NCBI RefSeq assembly: GCF_008017755.1
Contig: NZ_VRTS01000002.1
Coordinates: 1 to 64,000, forward strand
Direction of reading: 5' to 3'
Origin: Alkalisalibacterium limincola
GTDB taxonomy: Bacteria > Pseudomonadota > Gammaproteobacteria > Xanthomonadales > Xanthomonadaceae
Length of the DNA stretch: 64,000 nt
Shown in pieces: positions 25,446 to 35,597 of this stretch; the stretch's first letter is position 1; each line of letters begins with the position of its first letter. The position numbers and the translations under genes are program-made. The notes under the pieces are model-generated. The model was not told the DNA's origin. It made no database searches and saw only the letters and a list, made by a program, of their open reading frames with translations.

Positions 25446-27594
25446 ATGTCGAAGACCCCGATCGCATGGATGCTGGCCGGCCTGTTCGCCGCCGCCCCCA
25501 TGGCCCACGTGGCCCACGCCCAGGAAAGCAGGGCCCAGGAGAACAGGATCTCAGACGTGAGTGAAACCGAAGACCCCCATCTGTGGCTCGAGGACGTAGA
25601 GGGCGCGCGTGCGCTGGACTGGGTGCGCGAGCGCAACGCCATCTCGCAGTCGCATTTCGAGGCCCAACCGCGCTTCATCCAGCTGCGCGACGACCTGCTG
25701 GCGATCCTCGACTCCGACGACCGCATCCCATACGTGGAGAAGCGGGGCGAGTACTACTACAACTTCTGGCGTGACCGGAACAACGAGCGCGGTGTCTGGC
25801 GGCGCACGACGCTGGAGGAATACCGCAAGCCCAGCCCGCGATGGGAGACGGTGCTGGACCTCGACGCGCTGGCCGCCGCCGAGGAAGAGAACTGGGTCTG
25901 GGCCGGCAACTCGTGTCTGCGTCCGGCCTACGAGCGTTGCCTGGTGAACCTCTCGCGCGGTGGCGCGGATGCGACGGTGACGCGCGAGTTCGACCTGCCC
26001 TCGCGCAGTTTCGTCGAAGGCGGCTTCCAGCGGCCGGAGGCCAAGGGTGGCCTGCAGTGGATCAACGCCGACAATGTCTACGTCTACACCGACTTCGGCG
26101 ACGGCTCGATGACCGAGGCTGGCTACCCGCGCACGGTGCGCCAGTGGGTGCGCGGCACGCCGATGTCCGAGGCCGAGATCGTGTTCGAGGGCCGGGCCGA
26201 CGACATGTACATCGCCGGCTACCACGACCACACGCCGGGCTTTGAGCGCGATTTTGTCTCGCGCACGCTGGCCTTCTACAACGACGAGCTATACGTGCGC
26301 GGCGACGACGGCGCGCTCGAGCGCATCGACGCGCCCAACAGCGCCAACAAGGGTGTGTTCCGCGAACACGTGTACTTCGAGCTGCGCCAGCCCTGGGAAG
26401 TTGGTGGCCGCACCTACGCCGCCGGTTCGCTGCTGCTGGCCGACCTCGATGCGTTCATGGCCGGTGGACGGGAGTTCCAGGTGCTTTTCGAGCCCACCAG
26501 TACTACCTCGCTGGCAAGCTTCGGCGCGCTCAAGGACCATCTCTACATCAACGTGCTGGAGGACGTGAAGAACCGCATCTACATCCTCACGCCGGGCGAG
26601 GACGGCTGGAGCCGCGAGCCGCTGCAGGGCGCGCCGGGGATCGGCACGGTCAGCATCAGCGCGATCGATGCCGACGCGTCCAACGCCTACTTCCTGACCG
26701 TCACGGACTACGTCACGCCCACCACGCTCTATATCGGTGAAGTGGGCAGCGATCCGGAGCCGCTGCGCCAGCTGCCGGCGTTCTACGATGCGCAGGGCCT
26801 GGCGATCAGCCAGCATTTCGCGACCAGCAAGGACGGCACCCGCGTGCCGTACTTCATGGTCGCGCGCGAGGACCTCGACCTCGACGGCGACAACCCGACC
26901 CTGCTTTATGCCTACGGCGGCTTCGAGATCTCGCTGACGCCGGGCTACAACGCGTCCGCCGGCCGCGCTGGACCAGCCAGGGTGGCGTCTACGTGGTGGC
27001 GAACATCCGTGGCGGTGGCGAGTATGGCCCGCGCTGGCACCAGGCGGCGCTGCAGGAGAACCGCATGCGGGCCTACGAGGACTTCGCCGCGGTGGCCGAG
27101 GACCTGATCGCGCGTGGCGTCACGAAGCCGGCGCGCCTGGGCATCCAGGGCGGCTCCAACGGCGGCCTGCTGATCGGCAACATGATCACCCACTGGCCGC
27201 AGCTGTTCGGCGCGGCGGTGATCCAGGTGCCGCTGCTGGACATGAAGCGCTACCACCGCCTGCTGGCCGGTGCGTCGTGGATGGCCGAGTACGGCAATCC
27301 GGACATCCCGGAGCAGTGGGAGTTCATCCAGACCTTCTCGCCGTACCAGAACCTGCGCGAGGACGCGGACTACCCGGCCACGCTGTTCACCACGTCCACC
27401 CGCGACGACCGGTGCACCCGGGGCATGCGCGCAAGATGATGGCGCGCATGGAGGCCCAGGGCCACGACGTGACCTACTACGAGAACATCGAGGGTGGGCA
27501 CGGCGGCGCCGCGAACAACCGCCAGGCGGCCTACATGCAGGCGCTGGCGTACAGCTTCCTGCACGAGCGCCTGTTCGGCGACACCGCGGAATGA
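25446..27594 (+). CDS. secreted S9 prolyl oligopeptidase family peptidase, frame-broken twice
   Basis: Exported serine peptidase of about 716 residues, signal peptide MSKTPIAWMLAGLFAAAP to HAQ. A beta-propeller N-terminal region (about 35-460) precedes the hydrolase domain, whose triad is the serine in GIQGGSNGGLL, the aspartate in TSTRDDR, and the histidine in IEGGHGGAANN. YAYGGFEISLTPGYN and ANIRGGGEYGPRWH are S9A-type marks. Bases are missing near 26967-26970 and 27409-27413; with both restored the reading runs continuously to 27594. It likely degrades short proline-containing peptides in the periplasm. A second S9 gene follows 54 bp on. Confidence 0.85.
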
Positions 27595-27648
27595 GTTCCG
27601 GCCGCGCCAACGGCGCCGGCTTCCTTCAATTTTCATGCTGGAGCGACC

Positions 27649-29849
27649 ATGCTTCCCCGACGACCTCTCCTGTTCCTGGCCCTGGCCGCCAGCCTTGCCA
27701 TGACCGCGTGTTCCGACACCACCGGCACCCCCGCGAGCGCGCGCAGTCCGCGCCGTCGACGCAACGCGTCGAGTCGCGCCTGGCCGCGGTGGCCGACCTG
27801 CCGGCACCGCCTGTGGCCCAGAAGCGCGACTACCAGGTCGAGGCACCGCACGGCGCGGTGCGCAACGACGAGTACTACTGGCTGCGCGACGACACCCGCG
27901 AAGACCCGGACATGCTGGCCTACCTCAATGCCGAGAACGCCTATGCCGACGCGGTCATGGCACCGCTGGCGGAGTTCGAGGAGCACCTGTTCCAGGAGCT
28001 GGTGGGGCGCATCAAGCAGGACGACTCCAGCGTGCCGTTCCAGTACAAGGACTACTGGTACTACACCCGCTTCGAGACCGGCCAGGAGTACCCGATCCAT
28101 GCCCGCCGCAAGGGCGACATGGATGCGCCGGAAGAAGTGATGCTCGACATCAACGAGCTGGCCGGCGACAAGGCCTTCTACCAGGTGGCGAACTGGGAGC
28201 TGAGCCCCGACCAGAAGTTGCTGGCCTTCGCCGAGGACGACGTCGGCCGCCGCCAGTACACGATCCGCGTGAAGAACCTCGAGACCGGCGAGATGCTGCC
28301 GGTCGAGGTGCGCGGGGCGTCGGCCTCGATCGCCTGGGCCGGTGACGGCCAGAGCTTCTTCTGGGTCGAGAACGATCCGGTGACGTTGTTGACCAAGCGC
28401 GTGCGCCGCCACGTCATCGGTGCCGACCAGTCCGAGGACGCGCTGGTCTACGAGGAGACCGACGACAGCTTCTACATGGGCGTGGGCCTCACCCGCTCGG
28501 AGCAGTACGTGTGCATCTTCGTGCGCTCGACCGTGTCGAGCGAGCAGCGCTGCGCCCCGGCTGCGGAACCGACCGACTTCACGGTGATGGCCCCGCGCGA
28601 GCGCGACTTCGAGTACTCCGCCGACCACCTGGCCGGCCGCTGGGTGATCCGCACCAACTGGGACGCGCCCAACTTTCGCATCATGCAGGTGGCCGACGAC
28701 CAGGTCGGCGACCGGTCGAAGTGGCGCGACCTGGTGGCCCACGACGAGGACGTGTTCATCAGCCGCGTCGAGTTGTTCGACGACTTCATGGCGATCGGCG
28801 AGCGCTCCGGCGGGCTGACCCGGGTGCGCCTGCTGCCGCGCGAGGGCGAGCCGAATTACGTCAGTGCCGACGAGTCGGCCTACACGATGGCGCTGTCCAC
28901 CAACGCCCAGCCCAACACCGACTGGCTGCGCTACACCTACACCTCGCTGACCACGCCGGCGACGACCTACGAGCTCAACATCGCCACCGGCGAGCGCCGC
29001 ATGCTCAAGGAGCAGGAGGTGCTGGGCGGTTTCGACAAGAACGACTACGTGACCGAGCGGCTGTGGGCGCAGGCCCGTGACGGCACCCGAATCCCGGTGT
29101 CGGTCGTCTACCGCCAGGGCTTCGAGAAGGACGGCAGCGCGGCGATGCTGCAGTACGCCTACGGCTCCTACGGCAGCAGTTCCGACCCGGCGTTCAACTC
29201 CAACATCATCAGCCTGCTCGACCGCGGCATGGTCTATTCGATCGCGCACATCCGTGGCGGCCAGGAGATGGGTCGGCACTGGTACGAGGACGGCAAGCTG
29301 CTCAACAAGGTCAACACCTTCACCGACTTCATCGACGTCACCCGCTTCCTCGTGGCCGAGGGCTACGCCGCGCCCGACCGCGTGGCGGCGCTGGGCGGCA
29401 GTGCCGGCGGCCTGCTGATGGGCGCGGTGGCGAACATGGCGCCCCAGGACTACCGGGTGATGATCTCGCTGGTGCCGTTCGTCGACGTGGTGACGACGAT
29501 GCTGGACGAGTCGATCCCGCTGACCACCAACGAGTTCGACGAGTGGGGCAATCCGAAGGACCCGCAGTTCTACGAGTACATGCTGTCGTATTCGCCCTAC
29601 GACAACATCGAGGCCAAGGACTATCCGGCCACCTTCGTCGGCACCGGCCTGTGGGATTCGCAGGTGCAGTACTGGGAGCCGGCGAAGTACGTCGCGCGCC
29701 TTCGTGCGCACAAGACCGACGACAACCTGCTGGTGTTCCGCACCCAGATGGAGGCCGGCCACGGCGGGCGCTCGGGCCGCTTCCAGCGCTACCGCGAATG
29801 GGCGGAGAGCTACGCGTTCATGCTCGACCAGCTGGGCGTGCGCGAATAG
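27649..29849 (+). CDS. S9 oligopeptidase-type lipoprotein, frame-broken
   Basis: About 733 residues, oligopeptidase B/prolyl oligopeptidase type. It begins with a lipoprotein signal (MLPRRPLLFLALAAS to MTACSD), ribosome site GGAG 5 nt upstream. A C is missing from the C-run at 27728-27732; afterwards the frame continues QSAPSTQRVESRLAAV. The propeller (about 40-430) is followed by a hydrolase domain with AYGSYGSSSDPAF, AHIRGGQEMGRHWYEDGK and nucleophile GGSAGGLLMG, then the aspartate near GLWDSQVQYWEP and histidine in EAGHGGRSGR, all as in oligopeptidase B. It probably cuts peptides after basic residues at the envelope. An intrinsic terminator follows. Confidence 0.85.
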
Positions 29850-29875
29850 AGGCCTGCACACATGCCGACTTGAAG

Positions 29876-29902
29876 GGCCGCCTGCTGGCGGCCTTTCTTT
29901 TT
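29876..29902 (+). terminator. intrinsic terminator after the second S9 peptidase gene
   Basis: Stem GGCCGCC/GGCGGCC with TGCT loop, followed directly by TTTCTTTTT. It is the best T-tract terminator in the window and ends the S9 pair. Confidence 0.85.
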
Positions 29903-29968
29903 CCCCGGCAAGCGCACCGTAGTGCAAATCGGCTACGCTCCCCCGCGGGCAGACAGGGGGCTGTGGGG

Positions 29969-31546
29969 ATGCGCAAGGCTTGGGGTGTCGGCGTGCGGCC
30001 GTTGGCCGCGGGTGTGTGCGGGTTGTTGCTCCAGTTGGGCAGCGTGGCGATGGCCACCAGCGGGAGCGAGCAGGACTGGGAACGCCATCTGGATGCGCTC
30101 GAGCGCATCGAGGCGATCCAGGACCCGCTGGAGCGCTGCCTGGCCATGCCCGCACCGCCGGAGACCCATTGGCCGGAAGGCCTGTGGAACGACAGTTGCC
30201 GCTTCGACCTGGCGCCGCGCCAGGTCGTGCAGGTGGACGACATCTATCGCATGCTCGACGCCGGAGAGCTCGAGACCCTCGACGCGCTGTTCCGTGGGTA
30301 CCAGGCGCAGGACGAAGCCCACCCGGACGGGTCCCTGACGCTGCGCGCCGCCCTGAAGCTGTTCCGTCGGCTCGACGCGATAAGTGCCGGGGAACGCTGG
30401 GCCCGGCTGGCTCCCGACAGCGTGTACGCACGCATGGCAGGGGCCAATGCGGCGCTCGAGCGCGCATGGCGCGCGCGCGGCACTGCCTTCGCCCAGCAAA
30501 CCTCGCGACAGCAGTTCCGTGAGATGCGCCGGTTCATGGACACGGCGCTCGCCCATGCGACCCGGGCGCTGGAACTCGACGAGGGGCTGGTGCAGGCCTG
30601 CGCGTTGAAGGCCCAGGTGGGGCGGGTCGACAGCCGGCCGGACGTGCGGGAGCGTGCCCTCGCGCACTGCCTGCGGGTGGCACCGGATTCGTTCCAGGTC
30701 TGGAGCGAGATCTACGACGGCGCCGAACCCAGGTGGGGCGGCTCGGTCGAGGCGCTGGCCGGGGTGGCCGCGGAGGCCCGCAGCCGGGTCGCACGCAATC
30801 CCATGCTGGCGAGGCTGGCCCGTGACCCGGAGGTGCTCGCCCTGGTGTCTTCGGGTGACGTGCGCAGGGAACCGGATCTGGCGGACGCCCGCTACCCGCT
30901 CCTGCGGCCCGAGGCCTTGGCCTCCACGAACCGCAGCATCGCCGATGCGTTCGCATCGACTGCGCGCCGGACGGAACGCTATCGCGAATCCGTGGCATTC
31001 CTCAGCATGGCACTGCTCCGCGAGACGGACGAGGACAGGCGCCAGCACGATCTGTACGAGCGCGGGGTCGACCTGCAGCGGCTGGGACGGTACGCCTGGT
31101 CCCTGCGCGACTGGGACCTCCATGTCGCCAAGGTGCCCACCGGAAGCTGGAACCACTTCTACCGCGGCCAGGCCCTGTTCGCACTGGAACGCCACGACGA
31201 AGCGCGCGATGCCTATGAGGACGCCTACCGCTTCTTTCCCGACTCGCGGCGCCGGTCCCTGGAGCGGCTCTGGGAGCTGGAGATGTCGCAGGAACGGGTG
31301 GACGCCGCCGTGCTGGTCCTCCGGCGCCTGAACCGGCTCGCGCCGCAGGATGCGCGGTACTGGTTCACGCTGGCCGAATTGCTCTACGACCTCGATCGCG
31401 ACGGATTCGAGGAGGCGGCGAACCAGTTCGTCGAGCGCGCACCGCGGGATCCGGGCAACGAGCGCCTGATGGCCGCACACGCGACGATGGCCGACATGCG
31501 CGCCGAGTGGGGGCGCCGGCGTATCGAAGGCCCGCCCGAGGGCTGA
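29969..31546 (+). CDS. exported repeat protein of unknown function (TPR/DUF4034-like)
   Basis: Encodes 525 residues. A signal peptide (to about residue 30, …LGSVAMA) is followed by alpha-helical repeats. The mid part, ALERAWRARGTAFAQQT then RRFMDTALAHATRAL, resembles DUF4034-type proteins. The C-terminal 180 residues contain TPR-like units such as YRGQALFALERHDEARDAYE and YWFTLAELLYDLDRDGFEEA. Likely a periplasmic scaffold; no catalytic motif is seen. The first third has two cysteines (RCLAMPAPP, NDSCRFDL) that could form a disulfide. It stands alone after a terminator. Confidence 0.65.
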   Translation: MRKAWGVGVRPLAAGVCGLLLQLGSVAMATSGSEQDWERHLDALERIEAIQDPLERCLAMPAPPETHWPEGLWNDSCRFDLAPRQVVQVDDIYRMLDAGELETLDALFRGYQAQDEAHPDGSLTLRAALKLFRRLDAISAGERWARLAPDSVYARMAGANAALERAWRARGTAFAQQTSRQQFREMRRFMDTALAHATRALELDEGLVQACALKAQVGRVDSRPDVRERALAHCLRVAPDSFQVWSEIYDGAEPRWGGSVEALAGVAAEARSRVARNPMLARLARDPEVLALVSSGDVRREPDLADARYPLLRPEALASTNRSIADAFASTARRTERYRESVAFLSMALLRETDEDRRQHDLYERGVDLQRLGRYAWSLRDWDLHVAKVPTGSWNHFYRGQALFALERHDEARDAYEDAYRFFPDSRRRSLERLWELEMSQERVDAAVLVLRRLNRLAPQDARYWFTLAELLYDLDRDGFEEAANQFVERAPRDPGNERLMAAHATMADMRAEWGRRRIEGPPEG

Positions 31547-31579
31547 GGCGGTGCTGGCGGACGTCGGCCTGTCGGAGCG

Positions 31580-32227
31580 CTACCAGCCCGCCTCGCGCAG
31601 CAGCCGCTCGGAGGCGGGGTCGGCGGGTCGGGCCACCAGGCCGCCGCGCGGATTGAACACCACCTCGTAGCGCGCCCCATCGATCATCGGCATGTAGGCA
31701 CCGCTGCCCCAGCGGGCGTCGACGAACGGCAGCCAGCGTGGATAGCGCTGGCGCAGTTCGGCCAGGCCCGGCAACGGGCTGTCGGCGAGGGCGTGGGCAC
31801 TGCGCGGACTGCCAAGTTCATCGGCCGTGGTGGCGTAGCGGCCGGAGAGGCGTTCGAGCCGGTACACCGGGGGTGCGCCGGCGAGCAGCGCGGGCAACTG
31901 CCAGCGCACCACCTGGGCATCGAGCTGCCACTGGTCACCGTGCAGCGTGTAGTTGCGGTCGATGCCGTCGGCCAGCAAGTGCACCGCGAACTGCCGTGGG
32001 GCTTGCTCGGTGACGAGGATCAAGGCCACCGGCACGTCCTCGGCCATGCGCTTGAACTGGACCAGGCTCAGTGCCAGCAGGCCCAGCGACAGCGCCAGCA
32101 CCACCATGACCAGGCCCGCCAGCATGCGCAGGGCGCGTGCCCTGGGGCGGCGTGGCTTGCGCAGCAGCGCAATGGCCAGCGCCGCGCACAGCAGGGCTGG
32201 AATACCGAGGATCCATAGTGGCGACAT
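31580..32227 (-). CDS. membrane-anchored protein of unknown function
   Basis: Encodes 215 residues. Two N-terminal helices (MSPLWILGIPALLCAALAIA and RMLAGLVMVVLALSLGLLAL) anchor a soluble domain of about 150 residues carrying DGIDRNYTLHGDQWQLDAQV and VYRLERLSGRY. Xanthomonad homologues have been labelled multidrug or cation efflux pumps in databases, but two helices cannot make a pump, so that name should not be trusted. It ends with FNPRGGLVARPADPASERLL. Divergent from lptM. Confidence 0.6.
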   Translation of the reverse strand: MSPLWILGIPALLCAALAIALLRKPRRPRARALRMLAGLVMVVLALSLGLLALSLVQFKRMAEDVPVALILVTEQAPRQFAVHLLADGIDRNYTLHGDQWQLDAQVVRWQLPALLAGAPPVYRLERLSGRYATTADELGSPRSAHALADSPLPGLAELRQRYPRWLPFVDARWGSGAYMPMIDGARYEVVFNPRGGLVARPADPASERLLREAGW

Positions 32228-32246
32228 CAGGCACTCCGGTGCGGTT

Positions 32247-32266
32247 CGCGCCAGTATACTGGCGCG
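32247..32266. promoter_or_regulatory. 20-bp perfect palindrome with TATACT at lptM start
   Basis: CGCGCCAGTATACTGGCGCG, an exact inverted repeat touching the lptM start codon. Its centre holds TATACT (32255-32260), a near-consensus -10 box that reads the same on both strands. A transcript driven by it to the right would begin at about 32267, the ATG itself. It lies between divergent genes and could be a symmetric promoter, an operator, or both. Confidence 0.55.
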
Positions 32267-32470
32267 ATGAAGACGGCCCCCCTGCGATACCTGCTTCCGC
32301 TCCTCCTCGTGCTGGCCCTCGCCGCGTGTGGCAACAAGGGCCCGCTGGTCATGCCGCCATCGCCGGTGCCCGCCGACCAGCCGAGGCAGGTGGACGAGCC
32401 CCTCGACGAGGACGAGTTCATCGAGGACGACGCTCCCGACGACGCCTCCGGCGCCCGCCGGGGCACGTGA
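32267..32470 (+). CDS. lptM: LptM-type (YifL) lipoprotein
   Basis: Encodes 67 residues: signal MKTAPLRYLLPLLLVLAL, lipobox LAAC, then the hallmark GNKGPLVMP of the LptM/YifL family. LptM helps disulfide maturation of the LptD lipopolysaccharide translocon in the outer membrane. The tail is acidic (DEPLDEDEFIEDDAPDD). The family lies just before dapF in many gammaproteobacteria, as here; the stop shares a base with the dapF start. The ATG abuts the palindromic promoter with no room for a ribosome site. Confidence 0.9.
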   Translation: MKTAPLRYLLPLLLVLALAACGNKGPLVMPPSPVPADQPRQVDEPLDEDEFIEDDAPDDASGARRGT

Positions 32471-33318
32471 TGCCGGGCGTCGTACCGCCGCTGCGCTTTG
32501 CCAAGATGCATGGCGCCGGCAACGACTTCGTCATGCTCGACCTGCGAGGTGGCCGCGAGGCCCCCGACGCCGCGCTGCGCCGGCGCCTGGCCGATCGCTA
32601 TTTCGGGGTGGGCTGCGACCAGCTCATCGCGATCACCGACCCGAAACGCCCCGAAGCCCTGGCCGGCTACCTTATCTGGAACGCCGACGGCTCCGTGGCG
32701 GGGCAGTGCGGCAATGGCGCACGCTGCGTGGCGGCCTGGCTGGTGCGCGACGGAGCGGCCAGGTCGCAGCAGTTCGAGCTCGATTCCCCGGCCGGGCCGA
32801 TCCGCGTCGAGGCCCTGGCCGAGGGTGGGTTCCGCCTCGGCATGGGCCGGCCACGATTCGATGCCGCCGCGATCCCCCTTGCCTTGCCCGGCACGGGTCC
32901 GACCTGGCAGCTGGAAGGCCCGGGGGGGATGGTGACGTTCTCGGCGGTGTCGATGGGCAATCCGCATGCGGTCATCGAAGTGGACAGCATCGTGTCGGCG
33001 CCGGTGGCGCAGCTGGGCCCGTGGCTGCAGGCGCAGGCCTGTTTCCCGCAGGGCGTCAACGTGGGGTTCGCCCAGGTGCTGGCGCGCGATGCGGTCGCGT
33101 TGCGCGTGCACGAGCGCGGCGCCGGCGAGACGCTGGCGTGCGGCAGCGGGGCCTGTGCCGCGGTCGTGGCGCTGGCGCGACTGGGGCGTATCGACCGTCG
33201 GGGCGTGCGCGTGCGCCTGCCCGGGGGCGAACTGGTGATCGACTGGCCGGATGATGCGGCCGAGGTGATGATGGCCGGACCGGCCGAATTTGTTTTCGAA
33301 GGAGAGTTCATCGCATGA
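32470..33318 (+). CDS. dapF: diaminopimelate epimerase
   Basis: Turns LL- into meso-diaminopimelate for lysine and peptidoglycan. At 282 residues it has both catalytic cysteines, C80 in GQCGNGARC and C224 in ETLACGSGAC, and the opening FAKMHGAGNDF. Substrate residues are in MGNPHAV and FPQGVNVGF. It starts within the lptM stop (TGATG) and overlaps the DUF484 gene by four bases at its end, so a polycistronic block continues to xerC. Confidence 0.95.
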   Translation: MPGVVPPLRFAKMHGAGNDFVMLDLRGGREAPDAALRRRLADRYFGVGCDQLIAITDPKRPEALAGYLIWNADGSVAGQCGNGARCVAAWLVRDGAARSQQFELDSPAGPIRVEALAEGGFRLGMGRPRFDAAAIPLALPGTGPTWQLEGPGGMVTFSAVSMGNPHAVIEVDSIVSAPVAQLGPWLQAQACFPQGVNVGFAQVLARDAVALRVHERGAGETLACGSGACAAVVALARLGRIDRRGVRVRLPGGELVIDWPDDAAEVMMAGPAEFVFEGEFIA

Positions 33319-34001
33319 GTGCCGATCCGCGAGAGGGCATCGACGCCGACCAGGTGGCCGCCTGGCTGCGCCGTCACCCGCGTTTCCTGGAGCAGTTCTC
33401 CGACCTGGCGCAGTCGCTGGTGGTGCCGCGTGATTCCGGCCAGGCCACCTCGCTGGCCAGCTACCAGCTCGACGTGCTGCGCGACAAGAACCGCGAGCTC
33501 AACCGCCGCCTGCATGAGCTGTTCGCCAACGCCGAGGAGAACGAGCGCCTGGTCCAGCGCACGCACCGCCTGACCCTGACGCTGATGCGCCAGCGCAGCG
33601 CCGCCGACACGCTGCGCGCGATGGTGGCCAGCCTGCGCGAGGACTTCGACGGGGAACTGGTGCGCGTGGTGCTCTACGCACCGGTGCCGGGCCTGGAGGC
33701 AGATGCCGACTGGCTGATCACGATTGCCCGCGATGCGGCGGCGCTGTCGCCGTTCGCGCCGTTCCTGGCCACGGGTGAGGCGCTGTGCGGCCGCCTGCAG
33801 CCGGAAAAGATGGACCTGCTGTTCGGCGACGCGCAGTCCGACGTCGGTTCCGTGGCACTGCTGCCGCTGGACCCGATCGGCATGCTGGCCGTGGGCAGCC
33901 GTGACGGCTCGCGCTTCTACCCGGGGATGGGCACGCTGTTCCTGCGGCTGATGTCCGAGGCGCTGGTCGTTGCGATGGGCCGCTTCGGCGCGGACGAATA
34001 G
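33315..34001 (+). CDS. DUF484 family protein
   Basis: Encodes 228 residues. An N-terminal helical hairpin (VAAWLRRHPRFLEQFSDLA, then a coiled coil near 50-105 with RDKNRELNRRLHELFANAEEN) is followed by a GAF-like domain (about 110-220) with VGSVALLPLDPIGMLAVGSRDG. The family regularly lies between dapF and xerC, and its role is unsettled. Overlaps dapF by 4 bases (ATGA). Confidence 0.9.
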   Translation: MSADPREGIDADQVAAWLRRHPRFLEQFSDLAQSLVVPRDSGQATSLASYQLDVLRDKNRELNRRLHELFANAEENERLVQRTHRLTLTLMRQRSAADTLRAMVASLREDFDGELVRVVLYAPVPGLEADADWLITIARDAAALSPFAPFLATGEALCGRLQPEKMDLLFGDAQSDVGSVALLPLDPIGMLAVGSRDGSRFYPGMGTLFLRLMSEALVVAMGRFGADE

Positions 34002-34009
34002 GCGGCGGC

Positions 34010-34918
34010 ATGGGCGCAGACAGCGCAGGCCTGGCACCGTCGGTGGAAGCCTGGTTGCAGCACCTCGCCGTCGAGCGCCGGCTGGCGGCCAACACGCTTG
34101 CCGCGTACCGGCTGGATCTCGAAGCGTTGGCGGCGTGGATGGCGCAGGCCGGCGTGGAGCGCCTTGAAGCGCTCGACAGCGAACACCTGCGCCGTTTCAT
34201 CGCCGATGGCTATCGTCGGGGCCTGGCCGGGCGAAGCCTGCAGCGACGGCTTTCCGCCTGCCGCGGACTGTTCGGCCATCTGCTGCGGCACGGACGCATC
34301 AAGGCCGACCCGACCACCGGCCTGAAGGCCCCGAAATCGCCGCGCAAGCTGCCGCAGGTCCTGGACGCCGACGAGACCGCGCAACTGGTCGAGGTCGACA
34401 CCGCCACGCCGCTGGGTTTGCGTGACCGCGCGATGCTGGAACTGTTCTATTCCTCCGGCCTGCGCCTGTCGGAGCTGTGCACGCTGCGCTGGGATGCTCT
34501 GGACCTGGCCGATGGCCTGGTGCGTGTGCTGGGCAAGGGCGGCAAGACCCGCCTTGTCCCGGTGGGACGCCATGCGCGCGAGGCCCTGGCGGCCTGGCGG
34601 GCCGAATCGGGCGGTCGCAACCCCGATCCGGTGTTCCCCGGCCGGGGCGGGCGGCCGATCGCCCCGCGCACGGTGCAGCAGCGCATGAAGCTTCTGGCGC
34701 AGCGCCAGGGCGTGTTCAAACGCGTGCACCCGCACCTGCTGCGGCACAGCTTCGCCAGCCACATGCTGGAGTCCTCCGGCGACCTGCGCGGCGTGCAGGA
34801 GCTGCTGGGCCACGCCGACATCGCCACGACCCAGGTCTACACCCACCTCGACTTCCAGCACCTGGCCCGGGTGTACGACGACGCCCACCCGCGGGCGAAG
34901 CGCCGCAAGGACGACTGA
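34010..34918 (+). CDS. xerC: tyrosine recombinase XerC
   Basis: Site-specific recombinase that, with XerD, resolves chromosome dimers at dif. The 302-residue protein has an N-terminal core-binding domain (about 10-100) and catalytic residues R152 (GLRLSE), K176 (LGKGGKT), H242 and R245 ([14 protein letters not shown]), H268 (LGHADI) and nucleophile Y277 (TTQVYTHLD). Its position after DUF484 marks it as XerC rather than XerD or a phage integrase. It begins 8 bp after the DUF484 stop. Confidence 0.93.
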   Translation: MGADSAGLAPSVEAWLQHLAVERRLAANTLAAYRLDLEALAAWMAQAGVERLEALDSEHLRRFIADGYRRGLAGRSLQRRLSACRGLFGHLLRHGRIKADPTTGLKAPKSPRKLPQVLDADETAQLVEVDTATPLGLRDRAMLELFYSSGLRLSELCTLRWDALDLADGLVRVLGKGGKTRLVPVGRHAREALAAWRAESGGRNPDPVFPGRGGRPIAPRTVQQRMKLLAQRQGVFKRVHPHLLRHSFASHMLESSGDLRGVQELLGHADIATTQVYTHLDFQHLARVYDDAHPRAKRRKDD

Positions 34919-35057
34919 GGCGACCCGGTCCGGCAGCCGCCCGCCTCGCCGGCCGGGTGAATCCCGTTGCAATGCCGGCCGTGGCCGCCGGGGCCGGCCC
35001 TTGTCCCGGGCGCGCAATGCCCCCAGAAAGTGGGTTCGTCCCGAAGCGAGCCGCCGC

Positions 35058-35597
35058 ATGTCCGACACCTTCCATGCCACCACCATCATCAGCGTGCGCC
35101 GCAACGGCCGGGTCGTCGTCGCCGGCGACGGCCAGGTGACGCTGGGCAACACCGTCATGAAGGGCAATGCGCGCAAGGTGCGGCGCCTGGCCGACGGCCG
35201 GGTGCTGGCCGGCTTCGCGGGTGCCGCGGCCGACGCGTTCACGCTGTTCGAGCTGTTCGAGGCGCAGCTGTCCAAGCACAACAACCAGCTGGTGCGCGCC
35301 GCGGTCGAACTGGCCAAGGACTGGCGCACCAACCGCCGCCTCGGCAAGCTCGAGGCGCTGCTGGCGGTGGCCGACAAGGACACCTCGCTGATCATCTCCG
35401 GCAACGGCGACATCATCGAGCCCGAGGACGGCCTCATCGCGATCGGCTCCGGCGGGCCGTTCGCGCTCTCCGCGGCCCGTGCGCTGATGGCGCACACCGA
35501 GCTCGACGCGCGCCAGGTGGCCGAGGAGGCGCTCAAGGTGGCCGGCGACATCTGCATCTACACCAACAACAACATCACCGTGGAGGCGCTCGAGTGA
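35058..35597 (+). CDS. hslV: HslV protease subunit
   Basis: Proteasome-like peptidase of the HslUV (ClpQY) ATP-dependent protease. The 179-residue precursor loses a seven-residue lead so that T8 of ATTIISVRR becomes the N-terminal nucleophile. Other marks are [29 protein letters not shown] and [14 protein letters not shown]. It lies 139 bp after xerC, and its stop overlaps the hslU start, so the two subunits are made together. Confidence 0.95.
   Translation: MSDTFHATTIISVRRNGRVVVAGDGQVTLGNTVMKGNARKVRRLADGRVLAGFAGAAADAFTLFELFEAQLSKHNNQLVRAAVELAKDWRTNRRLGKLEALLAVADKDTSLIISGNGDIIEPEDGLIAIGSGGPFALSAARALMAHTELDARQVAEEALKVAGDICIYTNNNITVEALE

Noticed and set aside
27270-29849. A fusion of the two S9 peptidases
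   Set aside because: The apparent link skips the true stop of the first gene because of its frame error; the second has its own lipoprotein signal and ribosome site.
27633-30467. A 944-codon open frame on the minus strand over the second S9 gene
   Set aside because: Shadow of the coding strand with no recognisable domain or start signal. The same holds for 10584-13064 and 3631-4551.
31580-32227. Naming this gene a multidrug efflux pump
   Set aside because: Only two membrane helices and a soluble domain are visible; no transporter fold is possible.
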